A DNA stretch of 64,000 nucleotides from Amaurobius ferox (GCA_951213105.1 OX578148.1:140255915-140319914); one strand, 5' to 3'. Numbered from the stretch's first letter, positions 1 through 11,620 are shown. Numbers and translations are program-made. The notes: generated from the letters alone by a model not told the origin.

Positions 1-494
1 ACATTTCAATGAACTCTCTTAGTACTACAAAGTGAGACATAGAAGTCCGAACAATGAATGTGGGCAGAAATCGTTACTATGAAAGGAGTATTTAAAATGA
101 AAGGAACTTTCGTTCGTCGGAAAAGAGTTAAACTCAGTTCGTGTAATCAGAGCAAGATTGAAATGTATTTTAATTCTTTCAATATTTGACGGGAACTTCA
201 AATCCAGTCCATATTAATAGTAAGTCGAGTTAAGCGTATTCACATTATTGACGTTTGACTCTATAACAAGTAATATTGAGAGCATAAATGTATGTAATAA
301 GCTCTTAAATTGTTTGCGAATATTGTACACATTATATATTTGACTGTGTGTATTTCTAATGCTAAATTATAAGGTCCATTGAAAATTGGCGAGGAAAATA
401 GGATTGGAACTAATACTGTTCAAAATGTAATCTTTTGTTATGCGATTTCCTATGATTTAAATATGAATGAGCATTGAACTTTCTGTTATTTCAG
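1..494. other. Intronic or upstream AT-rich sequence
   Basis: No open frame, RNA gene or recognisable repeat is visible here. It lies directly upstream of the first exon that can be placed (495), so it is most likely an intron of the gene that runs to 27.9 kb. The 5' part of that gene, including its start codon, lies outside the window. Confidence 0.4.
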
Positions 495-557
495 AAGCAT
501 TCAAAAACCAGTTTGGATGTCTCGTTGATTACGGGTATGACCAGTATTGCCGAAAGT
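495..557 (+). CDS. Small-exon gene, exon a (phase 0-0, 63 nt)
   Basis: A 63-nt exon preceded by a T-rich tract ending in tttcag and followed by gtaagtgag, a near-perfect 5' splice site. It encodes 21 residues, KHSKTSLDVSLITGMTSIAE plus S, with no stop in the phase that joins the next exon. It is the first exon of the chain in this window and begins and ends on a codon boundary, so its removal would not shift the frame. The peptide is Ser/Thr-rich, has no cysteine and matches no domain I recognise. Confidence 0.65.
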
Positions 558-651
558 GTAAGTGAGAGAGATGACCTTTTGTTTTTAATGAATTTTTAAA
601 CGGTAATTATTTTGTGAGTTATTTATAAATCCAATCATACTGTAATTGCAG

Positions 652-711
652 GAGCTAGTGAGCCACATTTTAAATGGCAAACAAGGCATGGATTTGGCGG
701 ATACCAAAAAT
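652..711 (+). CDS. Small-exon gene, exon b (phase 0-0, 60 nt)
   Basis: A 60-nt exon between gtaattgcag and gtgagtcat. It encodes ELVSHILNGKQGMDLADTKN in the same phase as the exon 94 bp upstream. That intron is extremely short compared with the 3-7 kb introns that follow. Like exon a it is symmetric (phase 0 at both ends). No domain is recognised; the support is the matched splice sites and the uninterrupted shared phase. Confidence 0.65.
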
Positions 712-1055
712 GTGAGTCATTTAAATCATAAAGGAGCTGTTGACGCTTCATTTTAAATGGAATAATTTTGATAACACGATCATTTATTTATTTTAGTAAT
801 TTGCAACGAAATATATTGAAAAGTTACTGATAAATGCTACCTTCGATACAATAATTCACGAATTTAGTTTATAAAATGGGGTTAGTACTTTAATGAAAGG
901 CTAAACTTTATATATGAAAGGAAATATATTTAATATACTAATGGCGGCGACGCGTCATATCTTCAAATCGATTTAAATGATAAATAAATAACAAATCATT
1001 GGATTTTTGACATCACTTTATTAAAACATCCATCAGACGTACATATACTTCAAAA

Positions 1056-1097
1056 GCCAGAGCGCTTTCCGGTGTCATCACACCCTTCCTCAGTGGC
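1056..1097 (-). ncRNA. Hammerhead ribozyme motif in Penelope-type terminal repeat (copy 1)
   Basis: On the minus strand the order is GCCA, then core CTGAGGA, a hairpin with stem GGTGT/ACACC and loop GATG, then GGAAA, the minimal stem III segment GCGC, the cleavage-site dinucleotide TC, and TGGC, which pairs with the leading GCCA as stem I. The variable core position 7 is G instead of the usual U, which the family tolerates. Stem III is only two base pairs with no loop, as in Penelope hammerheads that work best as dimers. Self-cleavage itself is inferred. Confidence 0.6.
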
Positions 1098-1476
1098 GTT
1101 AAATAAAAAACCATGGCAACATGCTTAAATACTATCCACTACCGGCAAGTTGAATTTGCATATTACAAAATTGGTATCACTACTAAACACCTTTAATATC
1201 GCCACACAAAATCACCAGAAACAGATTTAAAAATTACAAAATTATAAATACAAGAAAGACAAAGAGTCATAATCCAGTTTAAGCACAAATATACACAAGT
1301 GAAGAATTTTAAATACTTTATATTCCAGAGGTTACTTTGACTCGTATGGAATCGAGAACAAGTCGCCAGGCGTAACTCAAAACATGGACAGGGTCAAAAT
1401 TAGAGATAGAGGTGCGATATCGATAAATAAAGAGGGATTCGTAAAGTAAAATAGACCGAGGGTTATTACAGCTGAT

Positions 1477-2067
1477 TCAAAGAAAATAATTTTTGCAAAG
1501 GGGTTGAACGTTATCATTAATCACTAACTGGGCAAGAGCAGTCGACTGCCTACCGTTTTTAACGTTCCTAGCATGTCCAGCCAACCGTATACCAACCGTG
1601 CGTTTAATGCTACCAATATAAAACTTATAAACATTATCTTCAAAAAGAAGAGGTACTACATATACCCAAGCATGGCTTTTAAAGTTATCTTTATCCCTAA
1701 ATTTATCAGTTCGAATACGATTCAACAAAGTGGTTACCGTCGAGTGTCTAAAATTAAACTCGGTGCAAAATTTGATAAGAGGACGAAACATTTTTGGGTG
1801 GTACGGAAAACTAGCTTTAAACGGCAAACGATCATTAATGGGAATGAATTTAGAATTGGGTTGAATAAAATGACGGCGAATATTTGAAAAGATTTGATAA
1901 ACAAACTCAAAAAAGTAACCGGCATCCTGTCCAAGTTTGAAGATGAAATCAATTTCACTATTTAAAGACGAAATAGCAGAACAAACATTAAAAGCGCGGT
2001 TAAAATACGCATTAAAGGAGGCTTTTTCAGATGACATGGGGTGAAAATCCCTGCTAATTTTTGTCAC
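1477..2067 (-). pseudogene. Penelope-like element C-terminal region with GIY-YIG endonuclease
   Basis: A 196-codon open frame on the minus strand, apparently the 3' end of a longer polyprotein. Near residues 133-139 WVYVVPL stands in for the GIY segment. The YIG element is exact at 150-152 (KFYIGSIKRT), followed by the conserved Arg and His in IRLAGHARNV (161-165) and then STALAQLV. This order fits the GIY-YIG nuclease of Penelope-like retroelements, which nicks target DNA for reverse transcription. Residues 1-110 resemble the linker between polymerase and nuclease, with only one cysteine left of the usual metal-binding set. The reverse transcriptase is missing upstream, so the copy should not be autonomous. 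Confidence 0.7.
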
Positions 2068-2245
2068 CCCCCATGAATTTTTGTATTTCTTGTAATTATA
2101 ATTTTGTAATTTTTATATCTGTTTCCGGTGATTTTGTGTGGATGTATTAAACGTGTTTAGTAGTGATGCCAATTTTGTAATATGCAAATTCAACTTGCCG
2201 GTAGTGGATGGTATTTAAGCATGTTGCCATGATTTTTTATTTTAC

Positions 2246-2287
2246 GCCTCTGAGGAAGGGTGTGATGATACCCGAAAGCGCTCTGGT
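2246..2287 (+). ncRNA. Degenerate hammerhead ribozyme motif, mirror copy
   Basis: This is the inverted partner of the motif at 1056-1097. It keeps core CTGAGGA, a stem II of GGGT/ACCC, GAAA, GCGC, the TC cleavage dinucleotide and TGG. The base before the core is T rather than A, so stem I is weakened from GCCA/TGGC to a mismatched form. It is probably less active or dead. Confidence 0.5.
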
Positions 2288-2377
2288 TTTTAAAGTATAT
2301 GTACGTCTGATGGATGTTTTAATAAAATGACTTTTAAAACCTAATGATGTGTCATTCATTTATTATTTAAATCGATA

Positions 2378-3602
2378 TATATTTAATCCTATAGTATATT
2401 CGTAAAATATTAGATTCAAATAATGTAACTGTCTCCCTTTGCAAATACTGTGTTAATCTTAAGTTTGGATTTAGGAGTTTGTCGCTGTTCCGATTCATAT
2501 GTAATTATAAAATTATGAAAATGACAGAATATTTGTGTATTGATTTCTATAATATACACACATCTAAGAACTATATATTGTGAAAGACTACTGTAATTAT
2601 AGAGATTTTGATGTTATCTTGAAGAACCAAGGCTTTTATACAGACTAAAATGTCACCACCCATTATCACGATCCATAGTCTAACTTGACGATAATTCTGA
2701 AGCCATTAACATACTGACATTATATGTAAGTAATCATAGAATAAGATTTTTATTGGCAGAAATAAGAAAAGTGGAGAATCCATTCCAATGACCTAGAGTT
2801 TCTCATTTTTTTATATTTTGAATGTCTTCGTCTTGAAATGTACACTAAAGAGAATTGCCCAATATGTATTTATAACAAGCACATATGTCCATCATTAACG
2901 GTGATTAAAAATATATACATTTTCTAGTAGTATTTGAAGTAAAATATGTTCTAAAAATATTATAATATAAACTTTAAATTAATACTCTATGAAAAAAGCG
3001 CAAGAATTTCCGTTCTCGCTTTACAAAATTATCTTCATAGACAGAACTTGAAGTTTGGAAGTCATATGGCAGAATGAAGACGACAAAATAGTGAAAATGA
3101 CATTTTTATGCCATACTATATTTACACTGTTTTAATTATCGGTTAAACACAATAGAAATTATATCAATTATTAAAATGGTTGCTAAAACAGAGAAAATGG
3201 TTTAAGAAATTGAAAGTATCAGTAATTCTTAAAATATGATGATACAACTCAATCAAAAATATAAAACCGTTCGTTTTAAAAATTCAATCTTCAGTCAATT
3301 CGCTTTACTATTATATCGTAAAAGTTAAAAAAAATCGTCTGCCAAATAAACACATTTGATTTAATTCCGTTGCTATGCAACATGATATAATTTTCATCAA
3401 GTAAAGATTCCGAAAATAATCGTTTGAAGAAGTTCTCGACAATCACTGGCCCCAAAAAATTGAAACATAAACCGAGTTATGCAGCGATGAAGTACAGAAT
3501 AATCATATCAAAAATGAAAGATCAGTCAAAATCAAGGCTTTTTTTGTCTATGGAACAGACAAAACCCAAATATACAGACATTCACGCATTATTTTTAATT
3601 TA

Positions 3603-3634
<32 letters not shown>

Positions 3635-3871
3635 GGAAATATTGGGTACTGAATCAAAATGACTGATGAAGCTAATATAGGGTCCTCGCCTCTAATTACC
3701 CCACATACATATACATTTTCTAATGAAATAATTACAAAAGGCTAAATAATAGTGGTCTGATTTTAAGACATTCTATTGAGTGCATTACCTTAATTTGCTA
3801 AGAAATGTATTTTAGATAAACAATCCTCAAGTTTCAGTTATTTAGTCTATTTATTGAATTATTGTTTTCAG
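2378..3871. repeat. AT-rich intron with a family D repeat copy (about 2940-3480)
   Basis: Most of this intron is featureless AT-rich DNA. From about 2940 to 3480 it resembles stretches at 37.5-38.4 kb and 47.1-47.85 kb: shared segments include tcgctttacaaaattatctt, followed by agacagaact, then agtatcagtaattctt and aaaatcgtctgcc. I call this family D and cannot assign it to a superfamily. A short AT/GA simple repeat lies at 3602-3637. Confidence 0.45.
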
Positions 3872-3937
3872 GCACCTTCATCTAAGCATATCGATAATTC
3901 GGCTGTTGCTGAAGCAGTTGCTGTGAAAAAAGTCAAA
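3872..3937 (+). CDS. Small-exon gene, exon c (phase 0-0, 66 nt)
   Basis: A 66-nt exon between attgttttcag and gtaggttat. It encodes 22 residues beginning APSSKHIDNSAVAEAVAV and ending KKVK, in phase with the exons at 652 and 6185. It is Ala/Val-rich with a basic end and has no cysteine. Like its neighbours it is symmetric. No domain is recognised. Confidence 0.65.
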
Positions 3938-5173
3938 GTAGGTTATATTTTCCTCACACATGCGTTTATGCCATAAGGATAGAAAATTATCAACAGTGTT
4001 GCAATAATTGTCTTGTATAATCTCTCTATATATTAAAAAACTTATAGTTTGGTCATGATGTTATTTTCAGTACAAAATATGCTTCAGTAAATGTTATTTG
4101 TATATTTTAAAGAACTTATCACGTAAAATATATCTCTATTAATATTGACGTTTGGAAAATATTAATAAACATGGGGAAAAATTCCAAAAATTATGAAATT
4201 GAGAATGCAAGTTTTACATTTAATTGAGAAAAATAAGTTGATAGAGAAGCGTTAATCATGTGAATAATGAACTAATACTTAATCATGTGAATAATGAACT
4301 AATACTTAATCATTCCAATCGATTTAAAATGTCTTGAGGATATTTAGCGTTTTAGAGTAAAATATTTAAAAACATATATATTCGAAATATGTCTTATAAA
4401 ATATAGAAACGAAATGTTATTGGCAATATTTTAAAAGCAAATAAGTCATAACATTTTATTAAAACTTACTGCTATAGACATATTGAAAGTGTAGAGTTTG
4501 AACTTATTGAACGTTAGCTTCAAAAATATATTTTAAATATATATTTTAAATATTAATTTCTAATCAAAACGTCTGACTTTAAGACTTTAATTTATTGTGG
4601 TTAAAATTTAAGTATAAATTATGACTCAAATTATTAAAAGAAATTGAACTACTAAATTACACGTTTTAGCAGATTACACTGCATAGAGGAATTTGAATTC
4701 ATTTCCAATAGAATAATATGGCAGCTAGCTTGAATAAGTACTTCTCCAGCTAATTATTTTTCTCAGATATTAGCGGTTCAACTATATTTTTAAATTCGTA
4801 GAATCGCAATGAAAATTGAAATTAGTTAAATTTTTGTTTTTTACCAATCATATTAAAGCACTTTTTATTTATTTTTATTTTTACTTTATATTGATGATCA
4901 CTTTTTACAATTGAGGATTTTGTAAGTAACAGACAGTAAAATGATGAAAAAACAAATCAAAATATCTAATATAATTACAATCAAATAAATATATTTTTCC
5001 TTACAAAGTTTGAAAGATTTTAGAACAATCTGCTCTAAAAATACGTCAATTAACCCCATGAATGGGGTTGGCTGTCTCATGAGATTGCTGTCTCATTCTA
5101 AACTAAACTTCACTTTAAAATAAAATTTCTACATGCTATGGAAATTGCGCCAGATAGCTCTGGTCTCCCCATT

Positions 5174-5214
<41 letters not shown>

Positions 5215-5228
5215 TATATATAATATAT

Positions 5229-5267
<39 letters not shown>

Positions 5268-6184
5268 ATATAATAATAATAACTAATTCCAAGTGATTAT
5301 GAAATATTAAAATCGCAAATGCAGTTAAAACACGCCTACAACGCCGATAAAAGGAATGAACAGCGTTGGCTTAATTTTGGAGGCTAACCAGACTTAGATT
5401 CATCGTCAGGTCTGAGCATCTACTTCTAATTAACCCAAAACACATGCTTGTTTCAGATGTGGCAACAGTAAGTTACTATAAATGCCAAAGCGCAGACTAC
5501 AAGCCTTAAAAGGGGAAAAATTGAAAAATTATTAGGAATTCAAGAATTACTATGATCCACGAGGCAGGAACCCAGCTTACACGTGCATTAAAAGTGAGCA
5601 GTTGTAACTCAATGAAGACAGTTGAGATGCATCCGGGAGGAGGAGGATAAGATGTTCCAGGGGGGTGGAACCAGTTGAAGTGACTTTCTCTTATACCCGT
5701 TCAGGAAGTTAAGAGTAGCAGAAGCCAGAACAACCAATAATATAAGGTAAATAGGATGAACAGGAATCATAGATGAAAAATTTTACTATAAAAGTGATTC
5801 ACTGAAGAATTGAATAAAAGAGTATGCCACTAACGCCATTGTAAGGGGACTCAAATTGTAGTATCACATTGGCTAATGTTACATATTTTTAACGAAAATA
5901 ATATTCAAAACATTAAATATTTACGTACCTTATTTTCAAAATTATTTTTTCAAACTTCATGTTCGATTTTAACTCTTTTAGATAACTTATTAATTTCATC
6001 TTATTTATGTGCTTCAATTTGCGCAATGATGTAATTTCAATGTACAGTTATATTACTGAAAATAATGTATTTTTAATCAAACATGTAATAAATGCTTTGT
6101 GTTTAACATTTAAATTGCTTTGTTTTTACATTATATTTAAAAGAGATATTTATTATACATTTATTCATCCATTTCTTTACACAG
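3938..6184. other. Intron with simple repeats and a compositionally distinct patch
   Basis: A 2.2-kb intron. It contains a 27-bp direct duplication at about 4254-4307 (unit aatcatgtgaataatgaact plus 7 bases) and a long TA-rich microsatellite at 5178-5266. A patch at about 5330-5760 is clearly richer in G and C, including a purine run near 5637-5672. I see no coding frame in that patch; it may be a degraded retroelement. Confidence 0.4.
5178..5266. repeat. (TA)n microsatellite
   Basis: An 89-bp tract of alternating T and A with a few interruptions, starting after a short (GT)n run. Simple repeats of the same type occur at 12970-13000, 14401-14418, 15772-15834 and 30727-30760. Confidence 0.9.
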
Positions 6185-6238
6185 GGGCCAATGATTTTTT
6201 CAAGTCACGATTATATAACGGATGATATTGCAGAAACA
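6185..6238 (+). CDS. Small-exon gene, exon d (phase 0-0, 54 nt)
   Basis: A 54-nt exon preceded by a long pyrimidine tract ending ttacacag and followed by gtaagtaga. It encodes GPMIFSSHDYITDDIAET, continuing the phase-0 chain. The sequence is acidic at its end and hydrophobic near its start. It is symmetric and unassigned. Confidence 0.65.
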
Positions 6239-6981
6239 GTAAGTAGACTCCATTTTCTTCAATAGTGTTATACACACTGCTTTGTTAAAATGTGCAAGTC
6301 ATAGGAAAATTCTAATTGCAGCAATTAAATGTTCCAGATTCTTTAAATTATGCTTACCGTGTCTTTTTTTTTCACAACTCTGAATCGATTTCTTTAATAG
6401 TGGTTTCCTTTATGTTATAAAAATTAATTTTGCTTAACGGATTAGAGTTTAAAATCCAATGGATTAGAAAGTGTTTCACGCTTATTCATGCATATTTTCA
6501 TTTCTGCGCTGGTGCAGAATCGTTCATTTTTATCGTCAAAACAGTAAATGTTTAACTTAAATTACAACCATTTCAATGTATGAATACTAAACTGTTTTCG
6601 TTCGATTTCAAACAATTGTTTCAATTGAATTATTTTGTATAATTTGAATTTTAAAATTCATTTATTTGCATGCCAATAATGTAAATACAGAAAATTTGAA
6701 ATATTTTGTTTATTTAAAAAAAAATTAATGTGCAAATGTATCTGTAAAGTCTTAAGGTGTTTAACATTTACATTTAACGTTGACTTTCTCTTTCTGTTTA
6801 GTAATTGAAACAATAGAGTGCTTTAATAGAGTTTCAGCTGCCTAATAGAGTTTTTCAAAAGTAACTTTTTGAATAAATGTTTAAAGTTTTACATCTCTTT
6901 ATAATTCGTAAGACATTTCAAAACTCAATTAATAAATTCATGTATCAAAACGATATTTTATTGTTTTTCATATATTTTTAG

Positions 6982-7029
6982 GAGCCCTATGTCAACACCG
7001 ATTCACGCATAGATCCTGCCGCTGAAGGT
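6982..7029 (+). CDS. Small-exon gene, exon e (phase 0-0, 48 nt)
   Basis: A 48-nt exon between tatatttttag and gtaagtaga, encoding EPYVNTDSRIDPAAEG. Its 5' splice site has the same eight bases (gtaagtag) as that of the exon at 6238. It is the smallest exon of the phase-0 series. The acidic, proline-containing peptide resembles its neighbours in composition, but I do not recognise a domain. Confidence 0.65.
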
Positions 7030-7417
7030 GTAAGTAGACTATTAGATTACTTAACACACATTTTTATAGTATTATGCAATGCAATTTGCTTACTCGCAAC
7101 TAACTCTATACATATTGTTAATTATCTTTGTAACGCTAAACGAAGAAGCTGACTTGTAGCTGAGCGATAACGACCCTCGGCCGACTTTTGGCATCACGTT
7201 TCTACGGAAATTATTTATAATGATTTTTTTCGTATGAAATGTTTCACACGGTTTGTTCAATTTCTCATCCATTTAAGCTACACGCTACCTATTTTCATAT
7301 TCATAAGCAAACGCTCCAAATGGGACACACCTACGACTATCAGACTTTGATTTATCCCTAGAAATTTTGCTGAAATTCTCGCTTTAATTTTACTTCCTCA
7401 TATTCTCATACATAGTA

Positions 7418-7860
7418 GTATTGAAAAAGTATGGTTTTCACAAAAGTTTTCGATTTCGAGATTTTGATACAATGTATGTTTTAAGATCTCCTGAACACGT
7501 TTTGACAATTTTCAAGTGTAGTCCGTCTATCTGTCTGTGTCTGATGTTTGTGTACATGAGAGCCGATAGAAATTGGATTTTAATGAAACTTTATATCTGG
7601 CTTTGATATCGAAAAATCTAGAACAAGATAGAATTTTTTTTTAATTCGAACGAATGGCAGTATAGGATAAAACGTGACATAATCATGCATGAAAGGTATT
7701 ACTGATGGTTCTGATCACGAGACTTCATAATTTCAATCATTTTTGCCAAAAATAGTCGAGATACAATTTTTCTGTTTGTGACGTCATAGGCTTCCTTAGA
7801 GCTCCTATAATACAGGTTTTCTTATCAAGCATATTGAAGCCTAGTAATGCTTCTGCAAAT
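7418..7860 (+). repeat. Family B interspersed repeat, copy 1 (partial)
   Basis: Starts with a degenerate terminus gaaaaagtatgg and shares the segment ttttaagatctcctgaacac with the copy at 12225, followed by gtctatctgtctgtg and the segment tgacataatcatgcatgaaa shared with 11101. The best-preserved copy (29331-29819) has 11-bp terminal inverted repeats, so the family is probably a non-autonomous DNA transposon. This copy lacks a clear right end. Confidence 0.55.
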
Positions 7861-8765
7861 ATATGGGTTACCCTATTTGGCGGTTTAACACGTGCTCCAA
7901 ATATTGATTTCTACACGTATTTGATACCGTTAACAAATTTTAAATTGAGTTATATTTTTATAAATATGAAGTAGATTGGCGTAACATTTGTAATTAAGCG
8001 ACACTTATTAATAAGAATCAAAAATATGATTCTCACTCTATAAGCAGAGTAACAAATAGATAGGCATTTTTTTCTTCATTTTTTTGCAAAAATCCCGTCT
8101 TATTAAAATTTATGAAATACTTTGATGTATAATTTTATTTCATAGATGTTACAGTTCCAACATTATATAGAAAAATGAGAATCTTATTATGAGCTCAGAA
8201 AGCCCATGAATTAGTTGAAATACCTGTGTGTGTGTGTGTTTTAAATAATGAAAAGTTGTTTTCAAAATATATATTCATGATGATACATAGTGTATGAATT
8301 ACCCCTGTGGGGGAAACTTTAAAAATTTTAAAAGTACTAAATTTTAAAGAGGGGCAACTTTCCTATAAACCTGTGGATAAACAGATTAGATAAATACAAC
8401 ATTTAAATTCTCAGTAATAATAATAAACTATATAAATATGTATTGCAAATGTTATATATTTTATGCCTAGTACAAAAGAATTGAAGTATTTTAAAATATA
8501 ATATTGAGGAAATCCTTAAAACTATAAAAACAGAGCGCCAATGTTTGCATCAAATGATTGGCGTCAACGTTTGAATCAAATAATTGGCGCCAATCATCGA
8601 TTTGGCGATGCCGATATCAGTGCAGTTCCAAAATAAATTCGTGTCATTCGGACATAATTTCTATCAGTTTTTCGTAAAAAATCCTATTTGACCATTCGTT
8701 ACCATTTATGATAAATGTATTTCGATTTATTTACCATTTTAGCTTATGTTTACATCTACATATAC
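7861..8765. other. AT-rich intron with a small palindromic repeat cluster
   Basis: No coding signal is seen. At about 8536-8612 there is a cluster of related segments of about 28 bp in which ATTGGCG or its complement CGCCAAT recurs and meets in the palindrome attggcgccaat. The remainder is unassigned AT-rich sequence with a (GT)n stretch at 8226-8240. Confidence 0.4.
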
Positions 8766-9935
8766 TAATTGCCAGGTGTCCGTCTGTCCGTCTCTCTGTC
8801 TGTCACGCTTGTTTTACACACTTCTCGAATAGATAGAGACTTGCAATTTGGTACACGACTCGGTCGTTCGATAAAAACCCCTGGAAAAATCGAATTTTTC
8901 GAAAACGTTTTCTAGACGGGGTGCTCCACACCAAAACGTTCGAAAAGAGAAATGATAGGAAAGCATACTTTGCGATAAGATAGAGATTTCAAATTGGGAG
9001 TATGGGTAAATCGTTCGAAAGGAAGAAAGTGTGCATTTTCAGATTTCCAATATTTTCTACTTAAGGGGAGGCCGCACACCAAAATGCTCGATTTACCGAA
9101 TAAATGAGAAAAGGATCCTTTCAAATTTGATAAAGGCTTAAAATTTGGTATAAACTAATCATTTGACGAAAACACCCAAGACGAATATAGTTTTTCAAAA
9201 ATGTTTGTTTAAGAGGGTGTTCTAGAGTTAAACGTTCGAAAAGTGAATTGATAAAAAACCATGCTTCGGAATGAGATAGAGGTATCAAATTTGGTGTAAG
9301 GGTAGATAGTTTGGAAGGAAGAAAGTATATAATTTCAGTTTACTAATATTTTCTACTTGAGGGGTTGCCGCACACCAAAATGTTCGATTTTCAGAATAAA
9401 GGGGAAACGCACCTTTTAAAACGTGATAGAGGCTTGATATTTGGTATATGGGCGAATCATCTGATAGAAATCACAAAAAGCATACAGTTTTTCAAAAATG
9501 TATATTTAAGGGGGTGGGTACTCCACACAAAAGCATTCGAAAGGTAAAATGCTAGAAACGCATGCTTTGCGATGAGATAGAGACTTCAAATTTGGTGTAC
9601 AGATAAAAAGTTGGAAAGGAAGAAAGTGTGCAATTTCAGTTTTCCAACATTTGCTATTAAAGGGGCCGGCGCTCACTAAAATGTTCGATTTGCCGAACAA
9701 ATGAAAAACGCCTACTTTACAATTTGATAGAGGTTTGAAATTTAGTATATGGGCTAACCATTTGACAAAAAAACCAAAGATGAATACAGTTTGACAAAAA
9801 TGTGGTGTACGGGTAGATAATTTGAAAGGAAGAAATGCGCAAATTAAGTTTCCCAAATATTTTCTTCTTTAGGGAGTTCTGCACGCCAAAATATTCGATT
9901 TGTCGAATAAATGTGAAACGCGAATTATTAAAAAA
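8766..9935. repeat. Diverged tandem array, about 300-bp period
   Basis: After an entry segment containing gtccgtctgtccgtctctct, a unit recurs about every 300 bp: aacgttcgaaaag near 8935 and 9231 and a variant gcattcgaaag near 9532. Each is followed by gatgagatagaga or a variant, then tcaaatttggtgta, ggaagaaagt, ttctacttgaggg and caccaaaatgttcgat. Copies are clearly diverged, unlike the near-identical satellite at 17.6-21.9 kb. Short open frames here are not coherent between units. Confidence 0.65.
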
Positions 9936-10599
9936 TTTACATTATTCAGGGGTTGCTTATTGCGAGACCGTTGATTTTCAACGAGTATTCGGCTAGTAAT
10001 TATTATAATATGGTAAAATTCCCACTTCACGTAAGTTTGTTGACAGTAGGATTCAATAATTTCATGACTCATTGTACTCTAAAAATGCAAAAATGTGCAT
10101 AAAACTTGAAAGATTGTGGTGTAACATGAATAAATCTTTAATATATACATAATTTGAAGCTATTACACTTTTAGGTTTGGAAGGGAGAATAGCACATTCA
10201 GGACGATGTTTGGACTACAAACCACGTTTACAAAGATAAAATTACAACAACTCAAAATCAGTAATAATACGTACTACAATTACCGAAATTATAAAATAAG
10301 TGTTTAAAATAAATACTTTATATAAAAATAGAAGTTTCAATTACAATATTGTAGAACTTAGCTCGCACAAGTATGCTCCTGTACCGGATATTCAATGGTT
10401 CCGCCGCATATTTATAAACCATTTCTTTATTTCTTCTTCGTTTCTGGGAAAACCAAATTCTTAAACCCTTTTCTAACACGATTAGAGCAGTTCGGTGCAG
10501 AACAGTCACCAAAAATTATTTCAATAGTACTTCTTAAATGCGAAAATATCAATAGTTCTAATGGTAATGGATTACGCTTCCGACCTCGGTGGGCTTCAA

Positions 10600-11030
10600 T
10601 ATGCTTCACGAGTCAGCTCGTATACAGAGGAGCCTTAGGCTCTTCCCTGGGGCACATTGTCAAGCATGGTATCAATCGAAAGATTTTGTCAAGCCCCTTT
10701 AAGATGAAGGGTAACATGCTGGAAATGTAATCGAATGGATCAACGATACTGATTTCTTAAAATTTTACTTTAAAATTAAAAAAAAACACCCACAATTTAC
10801 TTAAAAATGGATTATGGTATGCGGAAAGTCGAATTGAGCCACACTGCAGTTCATTTATCTTACCAAGAAGCAGGTAGAGACGGAGGATCCTCCTCAGAAC
10901 TTATTTTACCTAATGTGCTTGCATGCGAACTATGCAGAATATGTTTAACTGCCGGCACCACTGGCTGTGAGAAGGTATGCCGCCCCTCACAGTCATCTGA
11001 GTAGTCATACCAGATATACTTTAAAGAAAA
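10600..11030 (+). repeat. Family B interspersed repeat, copy 2 (5'-truncated)
   Basis: The right half of family B: a segment ending in aacatgctggaaatgtaatc, then gcggaaagtcgaattgagcc close to the diagnostic terminus gagaaagtcgag. Internal matches to the adjacent copy at 11075-11620 include ttaccaagaagcaggtagag against ttaccaggaagcaggtaggg. Short open frames overlap it but differ in phase from copy to copy, so I treat them as chance. Confidence 0.5.
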
Positions 11031-11074
11031 ATACGAAAGAAAATTTAGAAATGAATTCAAAATTATATATTTTT

Positions 11075-11620
11075 TTAACGAAGCGGTATAGGATAAAATC
11101 TGACATAATCATGCATGAAAGGGATTGCTAATATCTCAATGATCACAAAACATTATAATTTCAATCATTGTTGTCAAAAATCCACGTGATACAAATTTTG
11201 TTTTTGTGATGTCATTAGTCCCGTTTTGGTGAGTCAAGTACGCCCCCCCCCTTCCCTCTAGAAAGTACATGATCAAGTAAAGGTCTTAATAGAAATATTT
11301 TTTCGGGCCTTTTAAAGTGAGGGCTAGCACGCTGTACTTGTAATCATTTGGACCCACTATACCTATGTTTAAAATTTTATCTTATAAAATGCGAAAAAAA
11401 GGTGAATTCTGGCATGAGAAAGTCGAGTGGATCCACATGTCATTTAATTTTTCTTACCAGGAAGCAGGTAGGGTGGGTGAGTCCTTCTCAGAACTTGTTT
11501 CACCAAATGTTTTGCGTAATGTTCTTGGTTGTGGGTTACGTAGAATATGTTTAACGGGTGGCAATACGGACAGTGAAGAAGCCGTCGTCGCTTAGAGTCG
11601 CCGAATAGCCGTACCCTATA
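11075..11620 (+). repeat. Family B interspersed repeat, copy 3
   Basis: Begins in the segment ggataaaatctgacataatc and includes a C-rich patch at 11245-11262 and ggcatgagaaagtcgagtgg near 11410, the diagnostic right end. It is followed by about 200 bp shared with copy 2, so the two may have duplicated together, terminus plus flank. Confidence 0.5.

Larger units (their letters stand above)
965..2377 (-). mobile_element. Penelope-like element remnant with inverted terminal repeats
   Basis: About 265 bp at 965-1230 reappear in reverse complement at about 2105-2377, flanking a minus-strand frame with a GIY-YIG-type endonuclease domain (1477-2067). Penelope-like retroelements combine a reverse transcriptase with a C-terminal GIY-YIG endonuclease, can carry pseudo-LTRs in inverted orientation, and are known to encode hammerhead motifs in those repeats; all but the reverse transcriptase is seen here. 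The polymerase part is absent, so this is an internally deleted or truncated copy. It sits in the intron between exons at 711 and 3872. Confidence 0.75.

Noticed and set aside
1573..1958. ORFs on the plus strand and in another minus frame
   Set aside because: They are shadows of the GIY-YIG frame at 1477-2067.
5455..5465. 11-nt micro-exon between tttcag and gtaagtt
   Set aside because: Good flanking splice motifs, but 11 nt would shift the phase-0 chain between exons c and d into stops, and it lies in a patch of foreign-looking composition.
10395..10730. 111-codon ORF
   Set aside because: It runs into a family B repeat copy and has no conserved frame in the sister copies.
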